A stretch of 64,000 bases of DNA from Actinernus sp. WN-2022 (lineage: Eukaryota > Cnidaria > Anthozoa > Actiniaria > Actinernidae), in NCBI GenBank assembly GCA_030867875.1, contig JAOWCC010001589.1, positions 143,751,745-143,815,744 of the forward strand, in the 5' to 3' direction. Below, piece after piece: positions 24,180 to 36,168 of the stretch. The translations under genes were made by a program, and so were the position numbers. Within the stretch, counting starts at the first letter, position 1. Each line of letters starts with the position of its first letter. The notes below the pieces were generated by a model. It worked only from the letters and a program-made list of their open reading frames with translations. It was not told the DNA's origin and ran no database searches.

Positions 24180-25110
24180 TAGGCCCACTTGGACCCAGTC
24201 ACAAATAAGTTCACACGTGTCATGTTTATAGGTTTTGCAAACCTAATCTGAGTTGAAGGCGCTAATTATATCTTTTGGGCCCACTTGGACCCGGTCACAA
24301 ATAAGTTGACGTGTATGTTTATACCTTGGGACCACTTAGACCTAGGCACTTACTGTCACGCATGTTATTTATACATTTTGGGTCCACTTGGACCAGGTCA
24401 CAAACAAGTTGACGTGTATGTTTATACCTTGGGACCACTTAGACCTAGGCACTTACTGTCACGCATGTTATTTATACATTTTGGGTCCACTTGGACCAGG
24501 TCACAAATAAGTTGACGTGTATGTTTATACCTTGGGACCACTTGGACCTAGGCACTTACTGTCACGCATGTTATATATACATTTTGGGTCCACTTGGACC
24601 AGGTCACAAATAAGTTGACGTGAATGTTTATACCTTGGGACCACTTGGACCTAGGCACTTACTGTCATGCATGTTATTTATACATTTTGGGTCCACTTGG
24701 ACCAGGTCACAAGTAAGTTGACGTGAATGTTTATACCTTGGGACCACTTGGACCTAGGCACTTACTGTCACGCATGTTATCTATACATTTTGGGTCCACT
24801 TGGACCAGGTCATAAATACGTTGAAGTGTATGTTTATACCTTGGGACCACTTGGACCCTTGGATGATTTCGTACCCTTGGTGATGATTGAAGGACCACTT
24901 GGACCTTATCATGTTACGGAGCAATGCAGTGCTGTTCATCGAACACCTACGTCCTCGACGAGACCACTTGGACCCGTACCCAGCCAGTCTAGGACCTCTG
25001 GGAGTCGTGATGCGCGACTGAATCATAATAGAGATAACAGTTCACTTGGACATAGTTATAAGCGAAAATCCAAGTTTCTATAGATCGGATAATTAGATAA
25101 ATCCACTTGG
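24180..25110 (+). repeat. 103-bp satellite with a GGGWCCACTTGGACC half-unit
   Basis: TTGGGTCCACTTGGACCAGG recurs at 24378, 24481, 24584, 24687 and 24790, exactly 103 bp apart. Within each unit a second version, TTGGGACCACTTGGACCTAG, lies about half a unit away. Looser CCACTTGG copies occur from 24183 through 25101 on both flanks. Unit-to-unit identity is very high in the middle. Confidence 0.9.
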
Positions 25111-26565
25111 ATACTTAACCAATTACCGATATAACAGAATATTGAATTTATTTCTAGATATCGCAAGGGCAGCAAAAATAGATGGACGTTCGTTTTTCCT
25201 CAAGCTCTCTAGCTTTTGTAATCCATAAAAGTTTATGGTCTTTAATATTAAACGCTACATAGGGCAGATAATACTGTCCTCGATTATTGCAGAATTTATA
25301 ATATGGTGCCAAGATAGCTGGCAAATATATACCAGAAAATGATCGCTATGTCTTTATCCGGTTCATTATTTCTTCAATCAATGTTGGAAGGTAGGAAAAA
25401 AGTTTAAATACTTATTAATTACTATGTTATAAACTGGGCACATAAAATAGCAGGTTTGAAGACGACTTTTCTTGTAATAGATTCATTGTTAACGGCAATT
25501 GTTGAAGCTTTGTAAGATAACACCCAAACGAACTTGGTAGGAAAGTACATCCGATAACTCCGGATACTATTATAATTATTCATGCATATTTCGAAGAGAG
25601 TAGTAATCTACTTGGTATTAGATCACTACCATGTGTCTATTATCTTATGCCGGATTCTTCAGAATCTCAGAACTATTTGAATATCGGAAATATAATTTTT
25701 CTTGAAGATCGTCTTACGATTTTAATTGAATCAAGAAAAACTGATAAGTACAGAGACGGGCATGGGTTTACATGCGAAAACGTTCAATAAGACATGCCCA
25801 TATTATTATTTACCGCTGAACTGACATTCGTCACGCTCATATCGCAGAGGAATCTACTGATTTTATAATCAGATCTACTAGACATGAAGAGGATTCTAAA
25901 AGTAATGTGTTCTCTGAAAAACACGAAGTACTTAGCAAGAGATATCTTAAAAGTTAAATCAGCGGAAGTGGGCATTGATCCGTCGGGTTATAGTAAACTT
26001 ACAGTTTTAGATTCGGAGGTGCCACTTCCAATGCAAATTTATGGCTGCCATATTGGGTGGCAGATAGAAGTCTGAAAAGGTCAAAGACGGATACGTTTAA
26101 AGTCTAAAAGTCTCGTTTGATTGTTTCACAAAACCTTGGCTTACACAGTAACTTGTTCTGTCACAAGTTCGGTACTTATACCATCTCAGAAGCTTGTACA
26201 GTTCTGTCGGGGGACAACAGCTGTGCTGTGCTGTGCTTCTATTACCTTTGTATTTTCCCCAAGTGGTTTTTAGAAGGTTGGAGGTTTTTTCTGGCCTCCC
26301 TGGTACAGCTGGAAACATTTAAGTCAATTGTAACATGTCAATACAATAATTGTATTTTATTATTTAATTTATGTAATTCCTGTAATAAACGGAATTATGC
26401 GTTGCTGACAGACCATAATCAGTTACGAATTACGTTCATTCTAGTTCTGTATGCTCCTTCCTACCAACAATAATAAATGATTTTGTTATATTGTTGTACT
26501 GGTTTTTGTAAAGGGAGGACTAGAGCATAAAGAAGTTTATTTTCGGAACAGAGTAGAGAAAATAA

Positions 26566-27498
26566 CGCACATTTAACGCTGCATTTTTCCGGTGGAACGG
26601 GGAAAGTAACGATTTGCAAAATTTGCGGGGATTTTAGCGGTGGTTGTAACGCCAGCCACGACAGAGCGGAACTGGACCCGAGCATCAACGACGTGTATCG
26701 AACATGGCGGAAGCTATGAACACGCAACAATCGTAGCTAATTTAAACAAGTCCTGGGTGTTCCATCAGAGGCAGTGTTTATACTGAGTTAAGTCACGAGT
26801 AATAGATCAGGAAGTGTTTATTATTAAACACTTTGTTATTTGCAACAACAAACCCGGTTTTGTTAAAGTTTGCGTCCGGCAAAATATCAGATTAAGTAAT
26901 GATTCGTGTAACAAGTACGACACCGAACGGCATTCAGATGGCAAGGTGATGATTTTGTATTGTGAAAATTCTTGATCTGATTGGTTGAAACATGAAAATC
27001 GCCTTAAAGGTTAGGAAGACGTTTAATTTCCTCCAATTTTTCAAACTATTAAGACTGCGATTTGCACTGCGGTTCCAAATGTCGTTTGTAAAGCAAATCG
27101 TATCTTCGGAACCTTATCAATCGTGCCTGTTTCGTAGCTATTGTTTTTGGCTGTTCCTATTGGTTGGAAGAGAATTTGTTCATAAAAATGGAATGAAACT
27201 AAGACTTCATACTACTTTTATTTCAGAATAATCATAATTATCACCCATTGTTTCCGTAGTCTAAAACACAGACAAATCACATGTGAGGGAGGCTCAATGC
27301 CACATAACAATGGATTTTGTCATACTTTTTACACGGATCATTACTTAAATATATTTAAACGCAGCTGCATAACATTTCTTTTATATTCCTTTGTCGCATT
27401 GTTTTTTTTTTGTTGACAGACAACGGTTTCTGATAAACAAGAGAATGGTCGAGACTGTAAAAGTGCGGAAAGCATGTATAGTAATAGAAAATGTACAG
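26566..27498. other. Non-coding host DNA
   Basis: No frame with recognisable protein character on either strand. The T-rich tract at 27400 is simple sequence. Confidence 0.35.
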
Positions 27499-27645
27499 GG
27501 GCGGATCCAGGATTTTGTGAAAGGGGGGTTTGCAAAAGGATTTTTTTTTAAATCTAGAGATTTAAAATTGAATTTACAGTGATTTACAGGCCGATCCGCA
27601 TAGTGGGTGTTGCAACCCCCGAAACCCCTCCCCTGGATCCGCTAG
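27499..27645. repeat. Small inverted repeat (GGCGGATCCAGG ends)
   Basis: GGCGGATCCAGGATTTTGTG at the left and CCCCTGGATCCGC at the right face each other across about 130 bp. MITE-like. Confidence 0.5.
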
Positions 27646-28140
27646 TGATGTGCTTCGGAAAAGGATTTTTTTCAAATAATGGAGCAACAGATAGGAGCTT
27701 ATGTATATTCAATTTATCAATGCCTCCTCCCAATTGAAAATTCTGAAGCACATACCGGGGCCATAGGGGCGGGTATTGTAACAGCCAACTGTCCCCGATG
27801 GGCGGGGAAAAGGTCAAAATGTAACACTGTATAAATGTTACATTTCCCGCTATGTCCCGGTGGTCGGAGGGCCGGAGTTTCAATTGACTAGTGCATAATG
27901 CACTTCATATATTACTCTACCTACACAACGTGTTTTAAGGTTATTTAAAATCGTTTTATTGATAAAATTTGAGTAATCGAATCTTTATTCAAGTTCATCT
28001 CTCAGGACAGTCCGTTAGGCCAATAAAAACCCGAAATAAAAAGCATTGTTATAACAACCCTTGTGTCATAATCGTAGAGCCAATCACAATCCGTGACAGT
28101 TCAGCTTTTAATAATACAAGGGTCTTCTCTCGGAGTAGTC

Positions 28141-28183
28141 GCCATCTTGGATCTGACCGAGAAGACCCTGGTCACGAGGTTGG
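28141..28183 (+). repeat. 43-bp block upstream of the RRM gene, with a YY1-like CCATCTTGG
   Basis: Exact inverted match of 21074-21116. It contains GCCATCTTGG, which fits the core of YY1-type sites often near transcription starts, and lies 77 bp upstream of the RRM start codon. Promoter role is inference. Confidence 0.4.
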
Positions 28184-28259
28184 ATTCTACCCACAATGAT
28201 TGAGCTTTTGGATCCATCGTTTTCGCTCAGCCGTCTACTCTGCGATTTGATAGGGGCAC

Positions 28260-28690
28260 ATGGCTGATCGGTCGGTGGATCATTCACCGAAACTGGTCGA
28301 GAACCTGAAATTACTGAACTTTAGATCAAACAGTGGTCTACTTGACATATCGGACTTAGCTATAAGTTCAACTGAACCCCAGGTCAATGGAGAAAAGACC
28401 ACAGGAGTAGAAAAACTTCGCCCAGATAATTCGTATGTTTCTGAGGTCGTTTCTGATAATGCACGTGGTCCAGCTTCACCAGAATTGCAGGATGTCAACA
28501 GCCCTTGTCTTGTGACAGAAGTGTCCAAAGTGTTAAGAAGAAATCGGGTCATTTCCAACAAGTGCAAGGTATACGTTGGCAATATTAGTTATAGGACGAA
28601 GACTCGGGAATTAAAGGAGTTTTGCAGTGTGTTTGGGAAAATTATACACGTGCAAATTATACAGGACCGTCTGAAGAAGAGGTCAAGGGG
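28260..28690 (+). CDS. Host RRM-type RNA-binding protein, exon 1
   Basis: This is the first coding exon of a host gene. It opens with ATG at 28260 (MADRSVDHSPKLVENLKLLN) and ends at a GTGAGT donor (28691). The first ~100 residues are Ser/Asn/Glu-rich and look disordered. An RRM then starts with KVYVGNISY (RNP2, beta-1), continues through helix 1 (RELKEFCSVFGKIIHVQII) and enters RNP1, which is completed by exon 2. RRM proteins bind single-stranded RNA; the specific target is not visible. Exon length is 431 nt, leaving phase 2. I do not recognise the exact orthologue. Confidence 0.8.
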
Positions 28691-28859
28691 GTGAGTATTA
28701 AAAACTCTGTGCATAATTAATATGGAGCAATATTAGTAATAATTGGGCTTGTAAAATAATCTAATCTGCAGAGTGGCTTGCAGGCTCACTGCAGTTACTC
28801 AGTGGCTTGATGCTTGCTAGTCAGTGGCTTGTGTAAAAGAATCTAACCTACACAGTGCC

Positions 28860-28985
28860 TGAGTGGCAATTAAGAGCAAGCTAATTACCAACAAATTTGA
28901 ACTCACATAATTAGGACTCCAGGAATTGAACCCGGGTCACAGAGGTGAGAAGCAAAGGCTTAACCACTGCACCACCATGCTCCTG
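28860..28985 (-). mobile_element. tRNA-derived SINE in intron 1
   Basis: The minus strand carries pol III promoter boxes: A-box TGGTGCAGTGG (complement of 28964-28974) and B-box GGTTCAATTCC (complement of 28922-28932), about 32 bp apart. GGAGCATGGTGGTGCAGTGG at its 5' end is typical of tRNA-derived SINE heads. It does not fold as an intact tRNA. Inserted antisense in the first intron of the RRM gene. Confidence 0.7.
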
Positions 28986-29046
28986 GATGAACTGACATGT
29001 GTATAACCATTACTATGTGCTATTACCTGTCCTTTTGTGTTTCAAG

Positions 29047-29130
29047 GTTTGGGTTTGTGACATTTAGCAATGAGTGGGAAGCAGATAAAGCAAAGCAGTC
29101 TTCAGATGATGAACGAACCTTGGATAACAG
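29047..29130 (+). CDS. Host RRM protein, exon 2
   Basis: The acceptor TTTCAAG ends at 29046 and the donor GTGAAC starts at 29131; the exon is 84 nt. Joined in phase to exon 1 it completes RNP1 as SRGFGFVTF and continues with helix 2 (SNEWEADKAKQSSDDERTL). RGFGFVTF is the canonical RNP1 octamer, which proves the junction. The phase at its end is 2. Confidence 0.8.
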
Positions 29131-29381
29131 GTGAACACATCTGCTTAATTAGGGACTGTCGACATATGCTTAGTGCCCCGCTTAATGTACACTGCATGTT
29201 TAAGAGGGAGGGGGCCCAGACATGGACGTACATGTGTGTACATGTACGGGGAATTAAGATCAAAACAGTTATGGGGATGAGATGGGAGCAAAAACATGAG
29301 CTAAAATGGTGGCCATAGCTTCTGAAGTTGAAGCAAACTGTTTGGACTTTCAACATAAATACAGAGCCAACCAAACATGTA

Positions 29382-30859
29382 CAGTCCTGCCCAAAAACTT
29401 TGCAACCATCAGCGTAACGAGCGGCGCTAATTATTTAGTGGCTGGGCGTTAGTGGTTTGGTGGCACTAACGGTAAATACTGGTGACTAGCCGTCAACGGC
29501 GCTGGACGTTTGGTGGCTAGGCATTGACGGCATTAGATGTTTGGTGGCTAGCCGTTGACGGCTCAAGACGTTTGGTGGCTAGCCGTTAGTCAGTGCATGA
29601 TTGAGGAAAAGGATTTCACTGCACTGCGGTGTGAGTGAATGTAGCATAATAGCATATTAACAATAATTGCAGTTGCATCATGTCCGACAGAATCGAAGAC
29701 CAACAAATTTTTGGGTAACTTTACAGATTTTCCCTGGAATAACCAAAGAAAATCACTTGAAAACCGTTAAGTAAAACTTGAACAGCTAATTAACTTCACT
29801 AAACTTTATTCCTGTTTCATTCTTTAAACGTGTTGCTTTGATTAAACCACTTTAACATGCAGACATAATTGTCTGGTTTTTGACACAACAACACTGAAGT
29901 GCCACGCCATGAACTTCGCAGGAAGTGTGACTGTAGTTTTAAAATTCACCATACAACTACATTGTACATGTGCTCAGCCTTTATGGAAAATGAAAAAGAT
30001 GTCCAATAAAATATTCTGGAGTTCTTTTATTAATGTGGATCCGTTTTTCAAAGGTGAGGAGGTTTGAATCTCTAGAATTCTACGCACACGGCCGGAAGTG
30101 TGACAGTTTTGTGATACATGTAATTTCCGCGACCTGATTTGAATAATCATTGTAGGTCGTCTGTGTTTGTTTTGCTTTGAGATCGCCTGGATCACACCAG
30201 ACATTTTCTACCTTCAGAATAAAATGTTTTGTAAGTTTTTATTTCACATTCGTTTCGTGTCTAAACAGTTTCACCTGATGCGGGAAATGCTTTGATTCAA
30301 TCTCTGCCGAATTGAGAAGTTTTGGCTTTTTCCAATTTGTTGTCATATTATTATGTTAATTGCTGTGAAATCGCACATTTGATGATGAGTTAATAAAATA
30401 TTCCACCTGCTAAAACTCGGCAACATTTATTTCTATAGTTGAATACTTCTTCCTTCAGTACTGCCACATAAACCGATGAACTGACTAGTAAAACGAATGT
30501 TTTAAAAGAAATTTCTCAAAACTCGGCTTAGATGAACATTTCAAAATAATTAACTTCTCAAAATGCAAAACACTTCTCAATTCAGCACATCTGCATAATT
30601 CAATGAACTAACAAAAGGCCTCAAAATAAACTTCTTGAAACGTAGGAGGCTCAACAATTTGGTGGCTAGCCGTTGGTGGCTCACAACTTTTGGTGGCTAG
30701 CCGTCGATGGGTTAGATGTTTGGTGGCTTGCCACCTACGGTTAAAGCCGTCTAGTGGTTTGGTGGCACTAACGGTAAAAGCTAGTGGCATTAATGCCGCC
30801 AAAAGCTGTTAGCGCCGTCTGGTGTTTAGTGGTGGTTGCAAAGTTTTTGAGCGGGACTG
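29382..30859. mobile_element. Tc1/mariner-like MITE, 1478 bp, TA target duplication
   Basis: Terminal repeats CAGTCCTGCCCAAAAACTTT (left) and the complement of AAAGTTTTTGAGCGGGACTG (right), each followed inward by GCAACC-like bases. TA flanks both ends (29380-29381 and 30860-30861). Subterminal GTTTGGTGGCTAGCCGT phrases are repeated on both sides. TA duplication with CAGTCC ends is characteristic of Tc1/mariner. No transposase frame is present. Confidence 0.75.
29840..30440 (+). repeat. Dispersed ~600-bp repeat, copy a
   Basis: This stretch inside the Tc1-like element (TGTCTGGTTTTTGACACAAC, AAATATTCTGGAGTTCTTTT and a TTTCACCTGATG..GGAAATGCTTTGATTCAA block) recurs in the same orientation at 56755-57330 with moderate divergence. 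Confidence 0.6.
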
Positions 30860-31064
30860 TACAGTCTGTATGCAGATGTTGCCATAGACCCAGTAATGAG
30901 AACATGATCAATACATGTCCCAAATCTTATAATCGACTACACTCAGTGTGATTTTTGACTGAACTTTAATATCGTACATGTGTAAGTTAACAAAAAAAAG
31001 GGTGAACATTAAGGGGGGAGGGAGTCGGACCTTAACGTCTAGGTGACATTACCAAGGGCATTAA

Positions 31065-31500
31065 AGGGAACCTCGGGTGAAAAACAATGTTTGTTCTCAA
31101 GTGTTTGTTATGGATGCACATCAGTCTACTATTATGTTTGTCTCCAGTAAATTGTACACTACATGTACATCTAGATGTCATTTAGCATCACTATTCCTGT
31201 TGATAAAACTCATTTGAATTTCCTGATTGCCGCCATCTTGGATGTCATTGACGTCACAATGTTATTCCTATTGTTGAACAACAAAAGAGCTATTGGTTTC
31301 TGACAATAGGGGCAACACTGTGACGTCATAAAATCCAAGATGGTGATAATCAGGAAATTCGATTGAGTGTTTTATCAACAGGAAAATCAGTACATAAATG
31401 ACATCTACTGTACAATTTACTAGAGACAAACACAGAAACAAACTTAGACATGCATAACAATCACTTGAGAGCAAACATTGGTTTTTAGCCGAGATTCCCT
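31065..31500. mobile_element. Foldback MITE, 436 bp, TTAA-type
   Basis: AGGGAACCTCGG at the left and CCGAGATTCCCT at the right, with arms of about 200 bp containing CCGCCATCTTGGATGTCATT. It is flanked by TTAA (31061-31064) and a degenerate TTGA (31501-31504). Organisation and the CCATCTTGGAT core match the MITE at 987-1385. Confidence 0.7.
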
Positions 31501-33000
31501 TTGAGAATTCCTATGTTGATGGTCCAAAAAAACACAAATTAAGAATTTGTGTTTTAAACAAAGGGATCAACAAATTCATTCTACAGGGACAATACAATTT
31601 ATTAAGTGACATACATGTAGAACACGTTCAGAGGTGCCTGATAATTATATACCCTTGGCTTATGCTCCTTCTAATAATAGACGCTTAAAACATGCTGGTG
31701 TTTACACAGTGAAAAGTTCTTACTTTAGGCAGAAACTTATGGAGTCTGTGTTGACCGTTAGAGCTTATTGACTGATAATTATATATCATGACCACCCTGT
31801 GCATCGCTGTGATAGTACTCACAAAGTTACAATGTATAATTAATTGGCTGCATTACTATACATACTTTAACTACCGGTATACATGTTTGTAGATAACATA
31901 ACAGACTAGTACATGTACATATAATGTATTTCGTCATTCACATGCATTCACTGTCACTACTTTTTTTTTACCTACAATAGGTATTTTTTAGTATACTACA
32001 CTGTATATTTCTTTATTTTACACTGTTTTGTACAATTATATACATGTAGATAGTATAAAATAAGTATTGATAAAGCTACATGTAGAAGGGATGATGTAAT
32101 ATATATACAATGTAATGAGAATACAGGGGAAAGTATGCATTGGTTAAAGGAACTGGAAAGCTTTCGAGTTAACCACTGGGCCTCAGGAAATAAATAGATA
32201 TAAAAATTGATTGATTGATTAGATCGTAATAACTGAAGATTATGTATTAAGTTGCTAATTAAATAGCTTTAGCTTTAGGAGATTCATTTATTATGGCTTT
32301 TAAACTGGGAGCGACTTAATGAAGGCATCCAAATATCGGAATGCCTTTCTGATCTGATTGAAAGTCAATGCACCAATGTTGATGAAATCGGTAAATAATT
32401 TTTCTGATTTGCTTGGTATTTTGTCCAATTTGATCGGTATTTCCTTCCATGCAATGTCACTGGAAATGTTTCAGTCGGCGTCAAAGTATATTTATACGTA
32501 CCATAATATACATGTAGATCTCAATGTGGAAATGTGGATGTGCTTCTTCATTTGTGGTATTAAAGAAAGTAGATATACATTGTACATGTACATGTAGTCT
32601 GACTATAATATTTCTTCAGAAAATTTGTAGGTAATCTATAATTCATCTGAGAGATTTTTTGTTGTACTATTTACACTTCTCTATAGTGTCCCAAACTTGA
32701 ATTTCAAGTTAAATTGAGCATGAGCATTGGCCTACGAAACAACGAAGGATAGCCATCTGACTGAAGTTACAAACTCAGCCTTTAAATTTGCTGAACAAAT
32801 AAACTCAGGGATAAGCACGCTAAACATATTTGCGTGTCGAAAGCTGCCACAAATGAAGCGAGGAGATGTCTTGTAACAAGGGTCATGCATAACAATTGTT
32901 TACACATTCGGGACACCGACAAGACTTTGGTTTCCTTTATACTAGATTTATATTTCACGAGGACATTTTTGAAAGATTAGTTTGAAATGGAATACATGTA
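31501..33000. other. Intronic DNA, no gene seen
   Basis: AT-rich with TACATGTA-type simple repeats. This is within intron 2 of the RRM gene. No frame or structured repeat supported. Confidence 0.4.
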
Positions 33001-33021
33001 CCTAGCTACCCAGGTTGATAA

Positions 33022-33170
33022 TCTTGGCAAGATCTGGCAAGATCTTGCAAGATCTTGGCAAGATCTTGCAAGATCTTGTAAGATCTTGTATACCTGTTAT
33101 AAATTATATAGTACATGATCACTCCCCAGGTTGAGAATCTTGCCAAGATCTTGCCAACCTTGCCTAAATT
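33022..33170. repeat. AGATCTTGCA decamer repeats
   Basis: Runs of CAAGATCTTG units at 33030-33092 and again at 33138-33165, preceded by CCAGGTTGA.AATCTTG. The same family occurs inverted at 57572-57700. Confidence 0.7.
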
Positions 33171-33382
33171 AGATATCATTTGCTTTTAATATATAATTAT
33201 CGATGAAATACCAGTGTATATTTCTTTCTAAAAAGTGATATCTTCACGCGTGAAGTTAAAAATGATATATTCACACATGAAGATATCACTTTTGAAATGA
33301 CTTTCTTTCAAAGATTTCTAGCCTTTTTAGTTGGAGATTGAAACTGGTATTAAATTCATTGATAATTATATATTAAACAGCA

Positions 33383-33516
33383 TTACATGGCCGCTTGGAG
33401 ATACAAATTTTATCTTCTCGTGTTGATGAAGTATCTTACTCGTTTGCTGCGCTCACTCGTAAGATATTTCATCAACACTCGAAGATAAAATCTGTATCTC
33501 CGCACGGCCATGTAAT
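33383..33516. mobile_element. Foldback MITE
   Basis: ATTACATGGCCG and GAGATACAAATTTTATCTTC on the left are complemented on the right, with a loop near CGCTCACTCG (33450). Confidence 0.65.
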
Positions 33517-34249
33517 ATCCTCTATACATTTAATACTTAACGTTTCACTGAAGCACAAGCCAGCAAGACAATTAATGAGAATTAATTAACCTGAGAATTA
33601 AGAATCAGTGGGTGGGTACTGATCTGACTCCTTCATTTGTTTTTCTATCTCACAGGAAGAAAAGAGGAACTTTAGATTTACCTTTTATCCCAGTCATGTA
33701 CATGCATCTACGTTAATTCACTCATTGTCCTGCTGAAACTGATGCTATTGTCTAAGTTTGCGACTGTAATATTATTAATACTACAACTTTTTTTTCTTCA
33801 AAATAACACCTCTAACAATTATCGAGATCTAAAAGGGGGCTGCCCGACTTGATAAATACCGGAGGTACGTACAAGGGGGGCCTTACATGTAGATAATTTC
33901 CACTGATAATTTTCTCTGCTATAGGGGGAAGGGGCTGAAAAAGTTCACCAGTTGGAAATTAAGGGCTATGGAAATTTTACACTTCCAATCTTGATATCTT
34001 CATGCCCCTTTATATTAATTTTTTCAAGGTTGTTTTGATCAAACATTTTTACCAGATTTTGCTCAAATTTTAACAAACATTATACAATTTATTGACACAA
34101 CTGATGTCAAAATATTGACCCTAATTACACATAAATGTATACTAATGACAAAATTGTAATGTAAGTCAACCCCACTTTTTTTCACATTTTGCACCATTAC
34201 TTGAAATGTAGTTGAACTATTTTTTTTAAACGACTGGAAACTGTTCAGA

Positions 34250-35262
34250 CTTAGAATTTTATCAAAATCCCTTGGGCAGATTAGTTGGTGAAAAATTAGG
34301 GCTATGAATATCACACCTTACAAATGTGTCAAAGTTGAAAGGACCGTAGCTTTCAGCCAATAGAAGTGATTAGATTCCAAACTGGTTAAAAGTATTTCCC
34401 AAAGCTTACTAAATATTGATGACACATACAATTGTGCTAGAAAAAAGTCAGAAAATAAGTTGTGAATATTTCTCTTGACAGGGTAAAAATGTTAAAAAAT
34501 GACAAAAACCTCAAAATCTACACATTTCAGAGAAATAAAAAAACGTTTTTGAGCATTAAATTCAATCTTTCATAAGAATAACACCAAACCTCAAACATCA
34601 CTGAAAATTATCTACTATTGGAAATATGATTTTTAAAAGAGCACACCAAAGCCGAGGTTTTGGATACTGTTTAAATGTTTACTGATCTAGAGTGGCCACA
34701 GCTGACTATCGGAATGATGCACATGCATTTAAAAGTTGACAAATTACCATGACCAGGGGGTACAAGGGATAACTAATTTCTGTAAAAAATGTGTAAGTTG
34801 TCACAGAAACTGGTCATTATAATAATTTGTTGACTTTTGAATGCACGTGCATATTCCATTAGTAGTTGCTCTAGATGTAATTACAAAGCACTATCCAAAA
34901 CCTTGATTCTGGAGTGCATATCTTTCAAAAATTGTATCTCTAATAGTATATATTTTGTTCAGTGATAGGATTTGGTGTATTATGCTTATGAAAGATTGAA
35001 TTTAATTCTCACAAAATTGTTACTCTCTTGAAAGAAATATTCACAACCTTTTTTCTGCTTTTGCTAGCACAATTTTATTTGGCTTGAAGATATTTAGTAA
35101 ACTTTGGTCAATACTTTTGACCAGTAAATGGATTCTAATCACTGCTATTGACAGAAAGCTTTGGTTCTTTCAGCTTTGACAACATTCAGTAAGGTGAGAA
35201 ATCCACAGTCCAATTATTTTCACCAACTTCTGCCCAAGGTATTTTGATAAAATTTGCACTGT
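34250..35262. repeat. ~1 kb degenerate palindrome
   Basis: Complementary blocks are arranged symmetrically about position ~34755. Examples: AATTTTATCAAAATCCCTTG (34256) versus CAAGGTATTTTGATAAAATT (35236), TTCAATCTTTCATAAG (34563) versus CTTATGAAAGATTGAA (34986), and AAAAGTTGAC (34731) versus its complement near 34830. It has no coding frame. It looks like an old large foldback element. Confidence 0.6.
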
Positions 35263-35288
35263 GTATGCGTGTGTTATAAGTCTGAACA

Positions 35289-35541
35289 GCTTGAGTGTTT
35301 ACACCCAATACTATTATCTTGTACACTGCTTATTCAAATGTCAGTGTTGAATAGCGAAACTAAATTAGCCCACTTTAACGAATTCAGTTGATGTGGCACT
35401 AAAAAATAATCTTACCTTGAGAGCAAAGTAAGAAAGACAAAAAAAAATATGTTAGTTAAGTGTCCCTGAGAAAATATAAGACTATATATCCACTCAATGA
35501 CAAAATGAGATAAGAGGTTTCATCAGCTTGCATTGAGGCAA
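35289..35541 (+). repeat. 253-bp direct repeat, copy 1
   Basis: Apparently identical, base for base, to 35916-36168, beginning GCTTGAGTGTTTACACCC and ending GCATTGAGGCAA. The copies are 627 bp apart in the same orientation. Confidence 0.85.
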
Positions 35542-35915
35542 TACCATGAACCACTAAACGACCACCTATCAACCACATCACTGTACACCAACAGCCTCCC
35601 AACCACTAATCAACCATACATTTATGGTGCAACGTTTTCACATTTATTAGCCATAAACATATTTTAATTTGGGTCAATTAACCCATTCCTCTAGTATATA
35701 AATTTTGCCTTTGAGAATGATTCTGACCTGATTGCAGCATACATGTGTATATATATATACACACATGACCATTTAAGTACACAGAGCATAATATATTGAA
35801 TCGAAGTTGCAATTGTGAAAGAAAGAACAAAATTAGATCAAACTTTCCAATAATTTTAATTACTTAAGCTAGTACAGCTGTATGTATAAATTAAAAAAGA
35901 ACAATAAATTGGATG

Positions 35916-36168
35916 GCTTGAGTGTTTACACCCAATACTATTATCTTGTACACTGCTTATTCAAATGTCAGTGTTGAATAGCGAAACTAAATTAGCCCAC
36001 TTTAACGAATTCAGTTGATGTGGCACTAAAAAATAATCTTACCTTGAGAGCAAAGTAAGAAAGACAAAAAAAAATATGTTAGTTAAGTGTCCCTGAGAAA
36101 ATATAAGACTATATATCCACTCAATGACAAAATGAGATAAGAGGTTTCATCAGCTTGCATTGAGGCAA
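35916..36168 (+). repeat. 253-bp direct repeat, copy 2
   Basis: Second copy of 35289-35541 with no difference seen by eye. Flanking sequences differ, so the unit boundary is sharp. Confidence 0.85.

Larger units (their letters stand above)
22712..26560 (+). mobile_element. DIRS-like retroelement copy 2, decayed
   Basis: It begins with the same 166-bp block A (22712-22877, two mismatches seen) and ends with block B (26441-26560). It follows copy 1 directly, head to tail, with the junction at AATAA (22707-22711) and the same AATAA at the right edge (26561-26565). A gag-like frame runs from about 22862. At about 23670-23740 the frame reads VVWIPRDQNQRVDFISRIVD, the PR-N.RADFLSR motif at the end of the RNase H domain in DIRS-type elements. 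A 103-bp satellite sits inside (24270-24890). No intact reverse transcriptase or tyrosine recombinase remains. Confidence 0.55.

Noticed and set aside
24285..25083. Open frames of 76-118 codons over the 103-bp satellite
   Set aside because: Repeat-driven frames without protein character, and the unit length (103) is not a multiple of three.
28922..28974. tRNA gene on the minus strand
   Set aside because: A- and B-boxes are present but the cloverleaf and acceptor stem are not. It is better explained as a tRNA-derived SINE.
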